Shown here piece by piece: positions 5,973 to 12,091 of a DNA stretch of 12,418 bases. The translations under genes were made by a program, and so were the position numbers. The notes under the pieces were generated by a model. The model did no database searches and was not told where the DNA came from. It saw only the letters and a program-made list of their open reading frames with translations. Source of the DNA: JAVBJN01 sp031546985 (lineage in GTDB: Bacteria; Bacteroidota; Bacteroidia; Chitinophagales; Chitinophagaceae); contig JAVBJN010000098.1 of the NCBI GenBank assembly GCA_031546985.1, positions 1-12,418 of the forward strand, read 5' to 3'. Within the stretch, counting starts at the first letter, position 1; each line of letters begins with the position of its first letter.

Positions 5973-7400
5973 GTGGCATCAGAACAGATTTCGGTATTTG
6001 ACATGTTTAAGATTGGCGTTGGTCCAAGCAGTTCCCATACCCTGGGGCCCTGGAGAGCGGCACAGCATTGCCTCGAAAACATTGAAGCAGAAGGACGACT
6101 GCTCGATATTTCGGCTATGCGCGTATTGTTGTACGGTTCTCTTGCCAAAACGGGCAAGGGGCATGGTACCGACATAGCGGTGATATTGGGCCTTGCCGGA
6201 GACGATCCGGTTACGTTCGATGTAACGCAGATCAATACCAAGATCCAGTCTATCCGCGATAATAAGCGTATTCTGCTGCATGGCAAGCACGAAATTGCTT
6301 TCAACCCTGCCGAAGATCTGGAGTTTCTGTTCGATGAATCTTTGCCTTTTCACCCCAACGGGATGACCTTCCTGGTTACTTTCTGCAACGGCGATACCAT
6401 TGCGGATACCTGGTATTCGATAGGTGGCGGTTTTGTGGTGCAGGAAGGCCAATCTAAATCTGCCAAGAGCAGGGTAGAGCTGCCTTTTCCGATCGATAAG
6501 GCAGATGATCTGCTGCACTGGTGCATGAAAACCGGTTTCAGCGTATCGGAAGTAGTGGCCGAAAACGAACTGGCCTGGCGCAGCGAAGCCGATACCCGTG
6601 CCGGTGTGCTCAATATCTGGCAGGTGATGCGCGAGTGTATTTACCGTGGTTGCCATACTGCCGGCGAATTGCCCGGCGGGCTCAATGTATCGCGCAGGGC
6701 CTCGGCGCTCAATAAAAAACTATTGAAAGGCGCTACGTACAATGATTACAACAGCTGGATACAGGCCATCCGTACGGGTGGTAACAGCTTTAGCTATACT
6801 TTGGACTGGGTAAGTTGTTTTGCCCTGGCGGTAAATGAAGAAAACGCTTCTTTTAGCCGGGTGGTAACAGCCCCTACCAATGGTGCTGCGGGTGTAATTC
6901 CTGCGGTGCTGCAATACTTCTCTATTTTCTGCGATGGTTTCGATGACGATAAGATTGTACACTTCCTGATGTGCGCGTCTGAGATTGGCAGTATTTTCAA
7001 GAAAGGTGCTACTATTTCTGCGGCTATGGGCGGATGCCAGGCCGAGATTGGCGTATCATCTGCGATGGCTGCTGCGGCACTCACCGAATTGCTGGGTGGC
7101 AGTGTAAAGCAGACCCTGCAAGCGGCAGAGATCGCTATGGAGCACCACCTGGGGCTTACCTGCGATCCGATTGGGGGGCTGGTGCAGATTCCCTGCATTG
7201 AACGCAATACCATGGGCGCCATCAAAGCCATTACAGCTGCGCAACTGGCCTTGCAGAGCAATCCCTACAATGCCAAAGTGAGCCTGGATGTGGCTGTAAA
7301 AACCATGTGGGATACTGCATTGGATATGAACAGCAAGTACAAGGAAACCTCCGATGGCGGACTGGCAGTGCATATTCCGTTGAGTTTACCGGAATGCTAA
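5973..7400 (+). CDS. sdaA: L-serine dehydratase (L-serine ammonia-lyase), iron-sulphur, single chain
   Basis: A 475-residue [4Fe-4S] enzyme turning L-serine into pyruvate and ammonia. The beta domain comes first (SVFDMFKIGVGPSSSHT, residues 7-23) and the alpha domain follows (about 185-475). Three cluster cysteines are visible: C355 (GGCQAEIG), C397 (LTCDPIGG) and C408 (IPCIERN). Their spacing, 42 and 11 residues, equals that of C343, C385 and C396 of the Legionella pneumophila enzyme. The last residue is also cysteine (SLPEC), as in Legionella, where the terminal Cys enters the active site and acts as an intrinsic inhibitor. The start is GTG at 5973-5975 with a purine-rich AGAGAAGAAGG just upstream; the protein then begins right before the conserved beta-domain motif. 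It lies 30 bases after the ABC ATPase and 39 bases before the transporter gene, all on the same strand, so likely one operon. Confidence 0.95.
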   Translation: MASEQISVFDMFKIGVGPSSSHTLGPWRAAQHCLENIEAEGRLLDISAMRVLLYGSLAKTGKGHGTDIAVILGLAGDDPVTFDVTQINTKIQSIRDNKRILLHGKHEIAFNPAEDLEFLFDESLPFHPNGMTFLVTFCNGDTIADTWYSIGGGFVVQEGQSKSAKSRVELPFPIDKADDLLHWCMKTGFSVSEVVAENELAWRSEADTRAGVLNIWQVMRECIYRGCHTAGELPGGLNVSRRASALNKKLLKGATYNDYNSWIQAIRTGGNSFSYTLDWVSCFALAVNEENASFSRVVTAPTNGAAGVIPAVLQYFSIFCDGFDDDKIVHFLMCASEIGSIFKKGATISAAMGGCQAEIGVSSAMAAAALTELLGGSVKQTLQAAEIAMEHHLGLTCDPIGGLVQIPCIERNTMGAIKAITAAQLALQSNPYNAKVSLDVAVKTMWDTALDMNSKYKETSDGGLAVHIPLSLPEC

Positions 7401-7439
7401 TCCGTTCCCGATTCTAAACCCATTACGAACCACTACCGG

Positions 7440-8261
7440 ATGAACCAGATTCTCAAACACAAGCCCACACAGTTGTTTGTGGCGTTCACTGCTTTTTTTG
7501 TAGCCAATGCCCTCATTGCCGAATGCATAGGCGGAAAGATTTTTTCGCTGGAGGATACATTGGGGATTTCCCGTTTCAATTTTTCTTTATTCGGACAGGA
7601 TGGGTTGTCGTTTAACCTTACCTGTGGTGTGCTGCTGTGGCCGCTGGAGTTTGTAATGACCGATCTGGTCAATGAATATTATGGGCCTAAAGCGGTACGC
7701 CGTATTTCTTATACCGCCATTGCGTTAATTGCCTATGCTTTTGTAATGTTTTACCTGGCTATGGGCGTGCCTGCGGCCGATTTCTGGATTACCTCCAAAG
7801 CAGAGCAGGGCGTACCCAATATGCCCTCGGCCTTCAACGCTATTTTTGGGCAGGGTATGTGGATCATCTTTGGTAGTCTTACGGCGTTCCTGGTAAGCCA
7901 GGTGGTAGACGTAACGGTGTTTCACCGCATTAAGAAAATAACCGGGGAGAAAAATATGTGGTTGCGGGCTACGGGCTCTACTGTAATCTCGCAACTGATC
8001 GATAGTTTTATCGTGCTTTTTATTGCCTTTAAGATCGGTGCTGGCTGGACCTGGCAACTGGTGCTGGCAGTATGCCTGGTAAACTATACGTACAAGTTTA
8101 TTATGGCCATTGTGCTTACGCCGGTCATTTATATTATCCATTTCTTTATTGAGCGATTCCTGGGCCATGAGCAAGCGGCAGAGATGAAGCGCTTAGCGAT
8201 GGGGGCTTCGACGGAGCCTGTCCCGCCCATGCGGGACTCAGCCGCCAAAGTGTTGAAATAA
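7440..8261 (+). CDS. yhhQ: Queuosine precursor transporter, YhhQ/VUT family
   Basis: A 273-residue integral membrane protein of the vitamin uptake transporter (VUT, DUF165) family. Members import queuosine precursors such as preQ0/preQ1 used to modify the tRNA wobble base. About six hydrophobic segments can be seen (roughly 11-30, 57-74, 88-109, 138-157, 180-200, 205-237). Family motifs are present: WPLEFVMTDLVNEYYG (67-82), LVSQVVDVTVFHRI (151-164) and STVISQLIDSFIVLF (180-194). The last ~19 residues (255-273, GASTEPVPPMRDSAAKVLK) are encoded by a palindromic repeat starting at 8205, so the C-terminus is not ancestral; the native end was probably near EMKRLAMG. It lies 39 bases after sdaA and is the last gene of the plus-strand run. 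I see no room for a preQ1 riboswitch in the short gap. Confidence 0.92.
   Translation: MNQILKHKPTQLFVAFTAFFVANALIAECIGGKIFSLEDTLGISRFNFSLFGQDGLSFNLTCGVLLWPLEFVMTDLVNEYYGPKAVRRISYTAIALIAYAFVMFYLAMGVPAADFWITSKAEQGVPNMPSAFNAIFGQGMWIIFGSLTAFLVSQVVDVTVFHRIKKITGEKNMWLRATGSTVISQLIDSFIVLFIAFKIGAGWTWQLVLAVCLVNYTYKFIMAIVLTPVIYIIHFFIERFLGHEQAAEMKRLAMGASTEPVPPMRDSAAKVLK
8205..8246 (+). repeat. Long-form TTCGAC repeat overlapping the 3' end of yhhQ
   Basis: Reads GCTTCGACGGAGCC, then a perfect hairpin TCCCGC-CCAT-GCGGGA (8221-8236), then CTCAGCCGCC. It is the same architecture as at 3163-3207. It is translated in frame as the tail of the transporter. Confidence 0.85.
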
Positions 8262-8458
8262 GGAAAGGTGCTTCGGCAACTTCGACAAGCTCAGCCGCCT
8301 ACAATAAGAAGACCTGTCAGATCTGTCCCGCCACATGCGGGGCTCAGCCACCTGTAATAAATATTATAATACCAACCGGTGGCTGGGCTTGTCGAAAGTA
8401 CCCGGTGACTGAGCTTGTCGAAAGTACCCGGTGGCTGAGCCTGTCGAAGCCCTGGTTA
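8262..8458. repeat. Repeat cluster between converging yhhQ and Nudix genes
   Basis: About 200 bp without a gene. It holds a short-form copy CTTCGACAAGCTCAGCCGCC (8280-8299), the right half of a long form with TCCCGCC-ACAT-GCGGGGCTCAG (8326-8347) after a CCTGTCAGA palindrome-like motif, and then three tandem 26-nt units in the opposite orientation (8376-8401, 8402-8427, 8428-8453). Each of those reads CCGGTGGCTGAGCTTGTCGA with small changes. Plus- and minus-oriented copies could pair into a large hairpin. No separate T-run terminator is visible, so this structure may be what stops transcription from both sides. Confidence 0.85.
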
Positions 8459-8923
8459 TTATTTACTGTTATACCTTTCCCGCACCTGCACCGCTACAAT
8501 CTTATCAATAGGCAAGGTTACATCTTCTTCCGAAAAAGCGGTAAGCGGTATCCAACGGAAACTTTCGGTTTCGTAAAGGCTGTGATCCAGATCGAATTTG
8601 TCGGTAGCAAATTTTACCGGAGGGGTATGCAAAGGTTTTACCTGGTAGTATACACTTACGATCTGTGAGGTATTATCGAACGCACTGATCTGGAAAAAAT
8701 CAGTCGTGTATAAGTGTTGCACCACTTCAATATCTGCGTCCAGTTCTTCTTTCCACTCGCGGATAATGCAATCTTTAATGCCTTCGCCAAACTCCAATCC
8801 GCCGCCGGGGAATTTTGTAAAATAGTGCGGTCCTATTTTTTCATCGCTTACCAGCACTTCCTCATTTTCGTTGATCCAGATGCCGTATACCCTGATGTTG
8901 AACACCCCTTTTTTCGTTTCCAT
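8459..8923 (-). CDS. Nudix hydrolase
   Basis: A 154-residue protein with a Nudix box at about residues 41-63: GGLEFGE, then GIKDCII, then REWKEELDA. This matches GX5EX7REUXEE, so the metal-binding glutamates (REWKEE) are intact. The usual Gly after EE-x is Asp here, a tolerated variation. Enzymes of this family cleave nucleoside diphosphates linked to another group (damaged dNTPs, ADP-ribose, NADH, dinucleotide polyphosphates and others); the substrate cannot be told. The flanks (YGIWINENEEVLVSDE near the start, VSVYYQVKPLH after the box) fit a single Nudix fold. The ATG overlaps the dapF stop codon by one base (TAATG), implying translational coupling. Gene order suggests it is the last gene of the phosphorylase-dapF-Nudix operon. 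Two tandem TAA stops end it, right beside a 26-nt repeat unit. Confidence 0.92.
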   Translation of the reverse strand: METKKGVFNIRVYGIWINENEEVLVSDEKIGPHYFTKFPGGGLEFGEGIKDCIIREWKEELDADIEVVQHLYTTDFFQISAFDNTSQIVSVYYQVKPLHTPPVKFATDKFDLDHSLYETESFRWIPLTAFSEEDVTLPIDKIVAVQVRERYNSK

Positions 8924-9705
8924 TATTTCAGTTTAATCGTGCCTTCAAAAACAAATGTGGCAGGGCCGCAGAGCCAAACATCGCTGGCATGCTGGTCGTC
9001 GGTCATATTGAAACGTACGGTTAGGTGGCCACCGGGTGTAACAATGGCTACTTCGTGCGCCTGGTGAAAAGCATTGACCGAGGCAATAGCGCAGGCGGTA
9101 ACACCCGTGCCGCAGCTCAGGGTTTCGTCTTCCACACCTCTTTCGTAGGTACGCACTTTTAAGCCTTCGGGTGTGCGGGTTACAAAGTTTACATTTATGC
9201 CTTCTTTGCGGTACGTATCGTTGTAGCGAATGGCCGCGCCATCGTGTTTTACATCCAATGCATCTACATCATCGAGGAAGGTTACATAATGCGGAGAGCC
9301 GGTGTTGAGTATAGTATGATCGGCATGTCGTGTAATCTGGTCTACCGCTTTCATCTGCAGTTCTACCGTGCCGTTGCCTTGAATGATGGCATCGTGCGGC
9401 CCGTCTACCGCTACAAAACGGGTATGATCGCCAATAAGCCCCAGCAGGTGCGCAAATGCTACAATACAACGCCCGCCATTGCCGCACATGGTGCTTTCGC
9501 GGCCATCAGAGTTGTAGTATTTCATTTCAAAATCAAAACCCTCTGCCGGGTTTACCAGCATCAGGCCATCGGCACCAATACCAAAGTGGCGGTCGCAAAG
9601 CCATGCTACCTGTTCGGTGGTTAAGTGGTTGTAGCGGCCCAGCCTGTTGTCGAGCAAAATAAAATCGTTACCAGCGCCCTGGTATTTATAAAAATGTAGT
9701 TCCAT
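8923..9705 (-). CDS. dapF: Diaminopimelate epimerase
   Basis: A 260-residue enzyme converting LL- to meso-diaminopimelate, the last shared step to lysine and the peptidoglycan crosslinking residue. Both catalytic cysteines are visible in their motifs: C74 in MCGNGGRC (73-80) and C198 in LSCGTGVTACA (196-206). The N-terminal strand motif YKYQGAGNDFILLDNR (6-21) and the later GSPHYVTF (136-143), ERGVEDET (188-195) and PGGHLTVRF (224-232) complete the two-lobed racemase fold. Length is normal for the family. It starts 2 bases after the stop of the upstream phosphorylase gene and its stop overlaps the Nudix start by one base, so the three genes form one operon. This is an essential housekeeping gene in most diderm bacteria. 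Confidence 0.97.
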   Translation of the reverse strand: MELHFYKYQGAGNDFILLDNRLGRYNHLTTEQVAWLCDRHFGIGADGLMLVNPAEGFDFEMKYYNSDGRESTMCGNGGRCIVAFAHLLGLIGDHTRFVAVDGPHDAIIQGNGTVELQMKAVDQITRHADHTILNTGSPHYVTFLDDVDALDVKHDGAAIRYNDTYRKEGINVNFVTRTPEGLKVRTYERGVEDETLSCGTGVTACAIASVNAFHQAHEVAIVTPGGHLTVRFNMTDDQHASDVWLCGPATFVFEGTIKLK

Positions 9706-9707
9706 GT

Positions 9708-10583
9708 CTATATGGTTTCGATAATAGCCAATGCTTTTTGAATCATTCTTTCTACCGCAATATCGGGGTTGTTGCTGAATGTTTGCGCAGGCCTGTTGGC
9801 AATGATGGTGTTAATGGATAGGCATTGGTGGCCCAGCAGTTTGCCCAGTCCGTAGATGGCCGAGGTTTCCATTTCAAAATTGGTGATGCGGTGGTGCATG
9901 TAATTGAAACGGCCCAGTTGGTTTACCAGGTCGGGAAAAGCCAGTTGCGCCCGCAATACCCGGCCCTGTGGTGCATAAAAGCCCGGAGCGGTAACGGTAA
10001 TGCCGTGGTAAAACTGTTCGGTAAACTTGTTGAGCATATGAATGGAGCCAGCTGCTACATAAGGTGTAATGGGCTGGCCGCTCAGGGTCATTTGATCTAT
10101 AAATGCTTTTAGTAAAATCTGTTCTTCTTCGTTGGGGGTGTGGCGGTAAAAATGCAGCAGGTTGTCGAGCCCTAAACCATGCGAAGCCACTACATGACTG
10201 TCTACCGGCACATCGGCCTGCAAAGAACCGGAAGTGCCCAACCGGATGATTTGCAGGGTTTGGTGATTTTGTTTCACGGTACGGGTCGAAAAATCGATAT
10301 TGGCCAGCGCATCCAGCTCATTGAGCACAATGTCGGTATTATCCGGACCAATGCCCGATGATACTACCGTGAGTCTTTTTTTACCGATATACCCGGTGTG
10401 CGAAATAAATTCGCGGTGCGCGTTTTTATACTCTATACGGTCGAAGTAGCCCGATACTCTTTCGACCCTGGCTGGGTCGCCCACGGTAATAACGGTAGTG
10501 GCCAGTTCCTCGGGCAGCAGGTTCAGGTGATAGACCCGTTTGTCTGGAGTAAGAATGAGTTCAGATTCGCCAATTCGTTGCAT
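9708..10583 (-). CDS. Nucleoside phosphorylase (uridine phosphorylase-like)
   Basis: A 291-residue cytoplasmic enzyme of the PNP/UDP superfamily that uses phosphate to split a nucleoside into base and ribose 1-phosphate. Visible motifs: VITVGDPARVERV (31-43; Gly-Asp-Pro and the phosphate-site arginine), VSSGIGPDNTDI (74-85), IIRLGTSGSLQ (112-122; phosphate-binding Arg114) and FEMETSAIYGLG (236-247; ribose-binding Glu-Met-Glu). The sequence reads most like the Bacteroidota uridine-phosphorylase-like branch, but base preference cannot be fixed by eye. The start ATG at 10581-10583 gives MQRIGESELILTPDKRVYHL, and the frame upstream is short. It is the first gene of the operon with dapF and the Nudix gene. 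Together with AMP nucleosidase on the other strand this gives the window two nucleoside/nucleotide base-releasing enzymes. Confidence 0.9.
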   Translation of the reverse strand: MQRIGESELILTPDKRVYHLNLLPEELATTVITVGDPARVERVSGYFDRIEYKNAHREFISHTGYIGKKRLTVVSSGIGPDNTDIVLNELDALANIDFSTRTVKQNHQTLQIIRLGTSGSLQADVPVDSHVVASHGLGLDNLLHFYRHTPNEEEQILLKAFIDQMTLSGQPITPYVAAGSIHMLNKFTEQFYHGITVTAPGFYAPQGRVLRAQLAFPDLVNQLGRFNYMHHRITNFEMETSAIYGLGKLLGHQCLSINTIIANRPAQTFSNNPDIAVERMIQKALAIIETI

Positions 10584-10602
10584 ATCCGTATCTTTTGCAG
10601 TT

Positions 10603-10638
10603 CAAAGTTAGCGCACTGTTGCTACAACTGTATGCAAA
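10603..10638 (-). promoter_or_regulatory. Possible promoter of the phosphorylase-dapF-Nudix operon
   Basis: On the minus strand TAACTTTG (10610-10603) matches the TAnnTTTG -7 box and lies 20 bases before the ATG. A TTTG at 10638-10635 is the nearest -33 candidate but the 24-nt spacing is longer than the 18-19 nt of the two good promoters in this window. Confidence 0.4.
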
Positions 10639-10681
10639 ATCAGTATTGTTTTATGGCGATAATATTTATGTGTAGATATGT

Positions 10682-10711
10682 TTTGTTAGAAAGATAAAAT
10701 TACTACTTTTG
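10682..10711 (+). promoter_or_regulatory. Promoter of tRNA-Cys
   Basis: TTTG (10682-10685), 18-nt spacer, then TACTTTTG (10704-10711), a full match to the Bacteroidota TTTG / TAnnTTTG promoter. Transcription would start near 10718, about 12 bases before the mature tRNA 5' end. Confidence 0.75.
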
Positions 10712-10729
10712 TGTCCGCTACAGCACGAT

Positions 10730-10800
10730 GGTCTCGTGGCCGAGTGGCTAGGCAGAGGTCTGCAAAACCTCGTACAGCGGTTCGAATCCGCTCGAGACCT
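10730..10800 (+). tRNA. tRNA-Cys (GCA anticodon)
   Basis: A complete 71-nt cloverleaf. The acceptor stem is GGTCTCG (10730-10736) with CGAGACC (10793-10799), fully paired. The D-arm is GCC/GGC (10739-10741 with 10751-10753). The anticodon stem GAGGT/ACCTC (10755-10759 with 10767-10771) encloses loop CTGCAAA, anticodon GCA at 10762-10764. The T-arm AGCGG/CCGCT encloses TTCGAAT. The discriminator is U73, as expected for cysteine. CCA is not encoded. It has its own promoter and terminator, so it is a single-gene unit. Confidence 0.97.
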
Positions 10801-10801
10801 C

Positions 10802-10840
10802 AAAAATCCTTCTGGTAAAACCGGAAGGATTTTTTGTTTT
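10802..10840 (+). terminator. Terminator of tRNA-Cys
   Basis: A stem of about 14 pairs (10802-10815 with 10821-10834, one T-G wobble, loop TAAAA) ends in a T-run (10830-10835, then TTTT at 10837-10840). It begins two bases after the tRNA. Confidence 0.92.
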
Positions 10841-10843
10841 AGG
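10821..10843 (+). repeat. Direct repeat, copy 1 (3' half of the tRNA-Cys terminator)
   Basis: 23 identical bases with 11491-11513, starting CCGGAAGGATTTTTTG. Weaker similarity (about 8 of the next 13 bases) continues to the right, while the left flanks differ. The copies bracket a ~670-bp segment with one small gene. Confidence 0.9.
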
Positions 10844-10965
10844 GTACTTGAAAAATACAAGTGTCGTAATTTAAGGTAGGTCTGGTAATTTAGGGCCCCT
10901 GAAGCTCTGCTAATTAGACCTCAATGACTTGATACGATAATTGAATCATTGAAAACACTAGCCAA

Positions 10966-11469
10966 ATGAAAAAAATAATCCTTTTAACAATTGCCTTGTT
11001 ACCCTTTAGTGTCTGGGCAAGTGATACTATCTACAAGCATAACGGAGAGAGGATAGAAGGGAAAGTCATTGCTGTAACTGAAAATACTATTACGTTCAGT
11101 TATAAAAACGAATCTGTTACTTATACTTTGGGTAAGTATGCTGTAGAAAAAATCCTATTTGAAAGTGGCCGAACGCAACCCATAACCGATAAGGTAAATG
11201 TGAAAGGGAAAGAGGATCAAGATAATGTTGTTGTAGTTGATGATCCTTTATTAGTAGTGGGACTTTTAAAAGTCGATGAATTACGTGCACATTCAGATGA
11301 TGAGTGGAGTTTCAACGGCGCAAATAAACTGGACAAAAAGACTACTAATAAGCTAAAAAAGTATGCTGCAGATCGCAAGGCATTTATTGTTCTGATCAAT
11401 CGGGATCGATTGAATAGTAGCTTTTGGTCAAAATCATCTACCAAAAAAGGTGTTTGTTACACATACTAG
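10966..11469 (+). CDS. Exported protein of unknown function (Bacteroidota small beta-rich type)
   Basis: A 167-residue protein that I cannot assign a function. Residues 1-18 are a signal peptide (MKKIILLTIALLPFSVWA, cleavage expected before SDT), so the mature form is probably periplasmic. Residues 20-65 (DTIYKHNGERIEGKVIAVTE, then NTITFSYKNESVTYTLGKYAVEKILF) look like a small beta-barrel module seen at the start of many exported Bacteroidota proteins of the type 'D.I....G..I.GKV..V....I.Y'. The second half is charged and ends in KKGVCYTY. It appears complete rather than truncated. The gene is noticeably more AT-rich than the metabolic genes upstream. It lies between two copies of a tRNA-terminator repeat. 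I see no clear promoter or ribosome binding site in the 125 bases before it. Confidence 0.7.
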   Translation: MKKIILLTIALLPFSVWASDTIYKHNGERIEGKVIAVTENTITFSYKNESVTYTLGKYAVEKILFESGRTQPITDKVNVKGKEDQDNVVVVDDPLLVVGLLKVDELRAHSDDEWSFNGANKLDKKTTNKLKKYAADRKAFIVLINRDRLNSSFWSKSSTKKGVCYTY

Positions 11470-11490
11470 AATGAGCTCCTTAAAACTGTT

Positions 11491-11513
11491 CCGGAAGGAT
11501 TTTTTGTTTTAGG
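11491..11513 (+). repeat. Direct repeat, copy 2 of the tRNA-Cys terminator segment
   Basis: Identical to 10821-10843. Here the left arm of the terminator hairpin is missing (TAAAACTGTT precedes it), so it probably does not work as a strong terminator. It follows the 10966 gene by 21 bases. Confidence 0.9.
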
Positions 11514-11539
11514 ACATTTGATAATTCTGTCCTTTTATA

Positions 11540-11573
11540 CCTTCGGCCCTTCGACAAGCTCAGGAACCGAAGG
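11540..11573 (+). repeat. REP-like hairpin with a short-form TTCGACAAGCTCAG core
   Basis: A stem CCTTCGG (11540-11546) with CCGAAGG (11567-11573) encloses CCCTTCGACAAGCTCAGGAA. This is the simplest member of the dispersed family seen at 3163, 8205 and 8280. It lies between the two small genes and may act as a transcription stop or mRNA stabiliser. Confidence 0.8.
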
Positions 11574-11620
11574 AATAATAAAGGGTATATAACTTGTAAG
11601 AAGAAGGATAACCACCCACT

Positions 11621-12004
11621 ATGAAAAAAAATACTGTAATCGTTACCGGAAATGAGATCGTGGTGGAAGATGCAAAAGGGATCAGATCCTTTTCTCAAAC
11701 CGACGTTATTTCAGTAGATATGAAGCGTAAGCGGAGCGGCTGGGCGCTACTCGGCTGGACGGTGATATTGCTGGCGGCGTTCAGCATTTCTTTTATTCCT
11801 GGTTTTGGAGAGAGTGGTATAGCCATGTTCTTGTTTATTATAGGATTGTTTGTGCTGGCTATTATGGTTATCAGTGCGTATATGGGTTATTATGAACTTA
11901 CAATAGGTTTGGTTGACGGAGGCGAAAAGAAGATAAAGTACACGAGTTTCGAAGGTGGGCGTTGTGTAGCAGATTATAAGAAAGTGCAAGCGGTCCTTCG
12001 ATAG
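11621..12004 (+). CDS. Small membrane protein of unknown function
   Basis: A 127-residue protein with two predicted membrane segments, about residues 40-60 (GWALLGWTVILLAAFSISFI) and 68-90 (AMFLFIIGLFVLAIMVISAY). The soluble N-terminus (1-38) reads like a small beta domain (NTVIVTGNEIVVEDAKGIRS, then FSQTDVISVDMKRKRSG) and the C-terminus after 91 is another beta-rich stretch (YYELTIGLVDGGEKKIKYTS). A layout of 'beta strand, two helices, beta strand' is shared with some DUF6232-type proteins, but I am not sure of that link. A purine-rich AAGAAGGA lies 12 bases before the ATG. The final codons and the TAG stop (12002-12004) lie inside a TTCGAC-family repeat, so the original end of the protein may have been different. 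Confidence 0.72.
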   Translation: MKKNTVIVTGNEIVVEDAKGIRSFSQTDVISVDMKRKRSGWALLGWTVILLAAFSISFIPGFGESGIAMFLFIIGLFVLAIMVISAYMGYYELTIGLVDGGEKKIKYTSFEGGRCVADYKKVQAVLR

Positions 12005-12048
12005 AGCTTGTCCCGCCACTGCGGGGGTGCGCAGCTCCTGTCAGGTCT
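11992..12048 (+). repeat. Degenerate long-form TTCGAC repeat plus CCTGTCAGG motif
   Basis: Reads GGTCCTTCGATAGAGCTTG, then TCCCGCCACTGCGGGGG, ending with CTCCTGTCAGGTCTG. The core has TTCGATAG instead of TTCGACAG, which creates the TAG that ends the upstream reading frame. Confidence 0.78.
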
Positions 12049-12091
12049 GAACGATAAGTAATATCATCTGTAAAAGATAGTTCTTAATAGA

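Noticed and set aside
5979..6656. 225-codon minus-strand open frame opposite sdaA
   Set aside because: Long only because of the codon composition of sdaA; the plus frame has full catalytic motifs.
7401..7439. Possible preQ1 riboswitch before the queuosine precursor transporter
   Set aside because: The 39-base gap is short, and I see no H-type pseudoknot pattern in it.
8405..8668. 87-codon plus-strand open frame opposite the Nudix gene
   Set aside because: It is antisense to a gene with a clear Nudix box and begins inside the 26-nt repeats.
10666..10860. Minus-strand open frame across the tRNA
   Set aside because: It covers the tRNA-Cys, its promoter and its terminator, so coding is very unlikely.
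11480..11698. Minus-strand open frame across the REP-like hairpin and start of the membrane protein gene
   Set aside because: Composed largely of the repeat and the antisense of the 11621 gene; no recognisable protein features.
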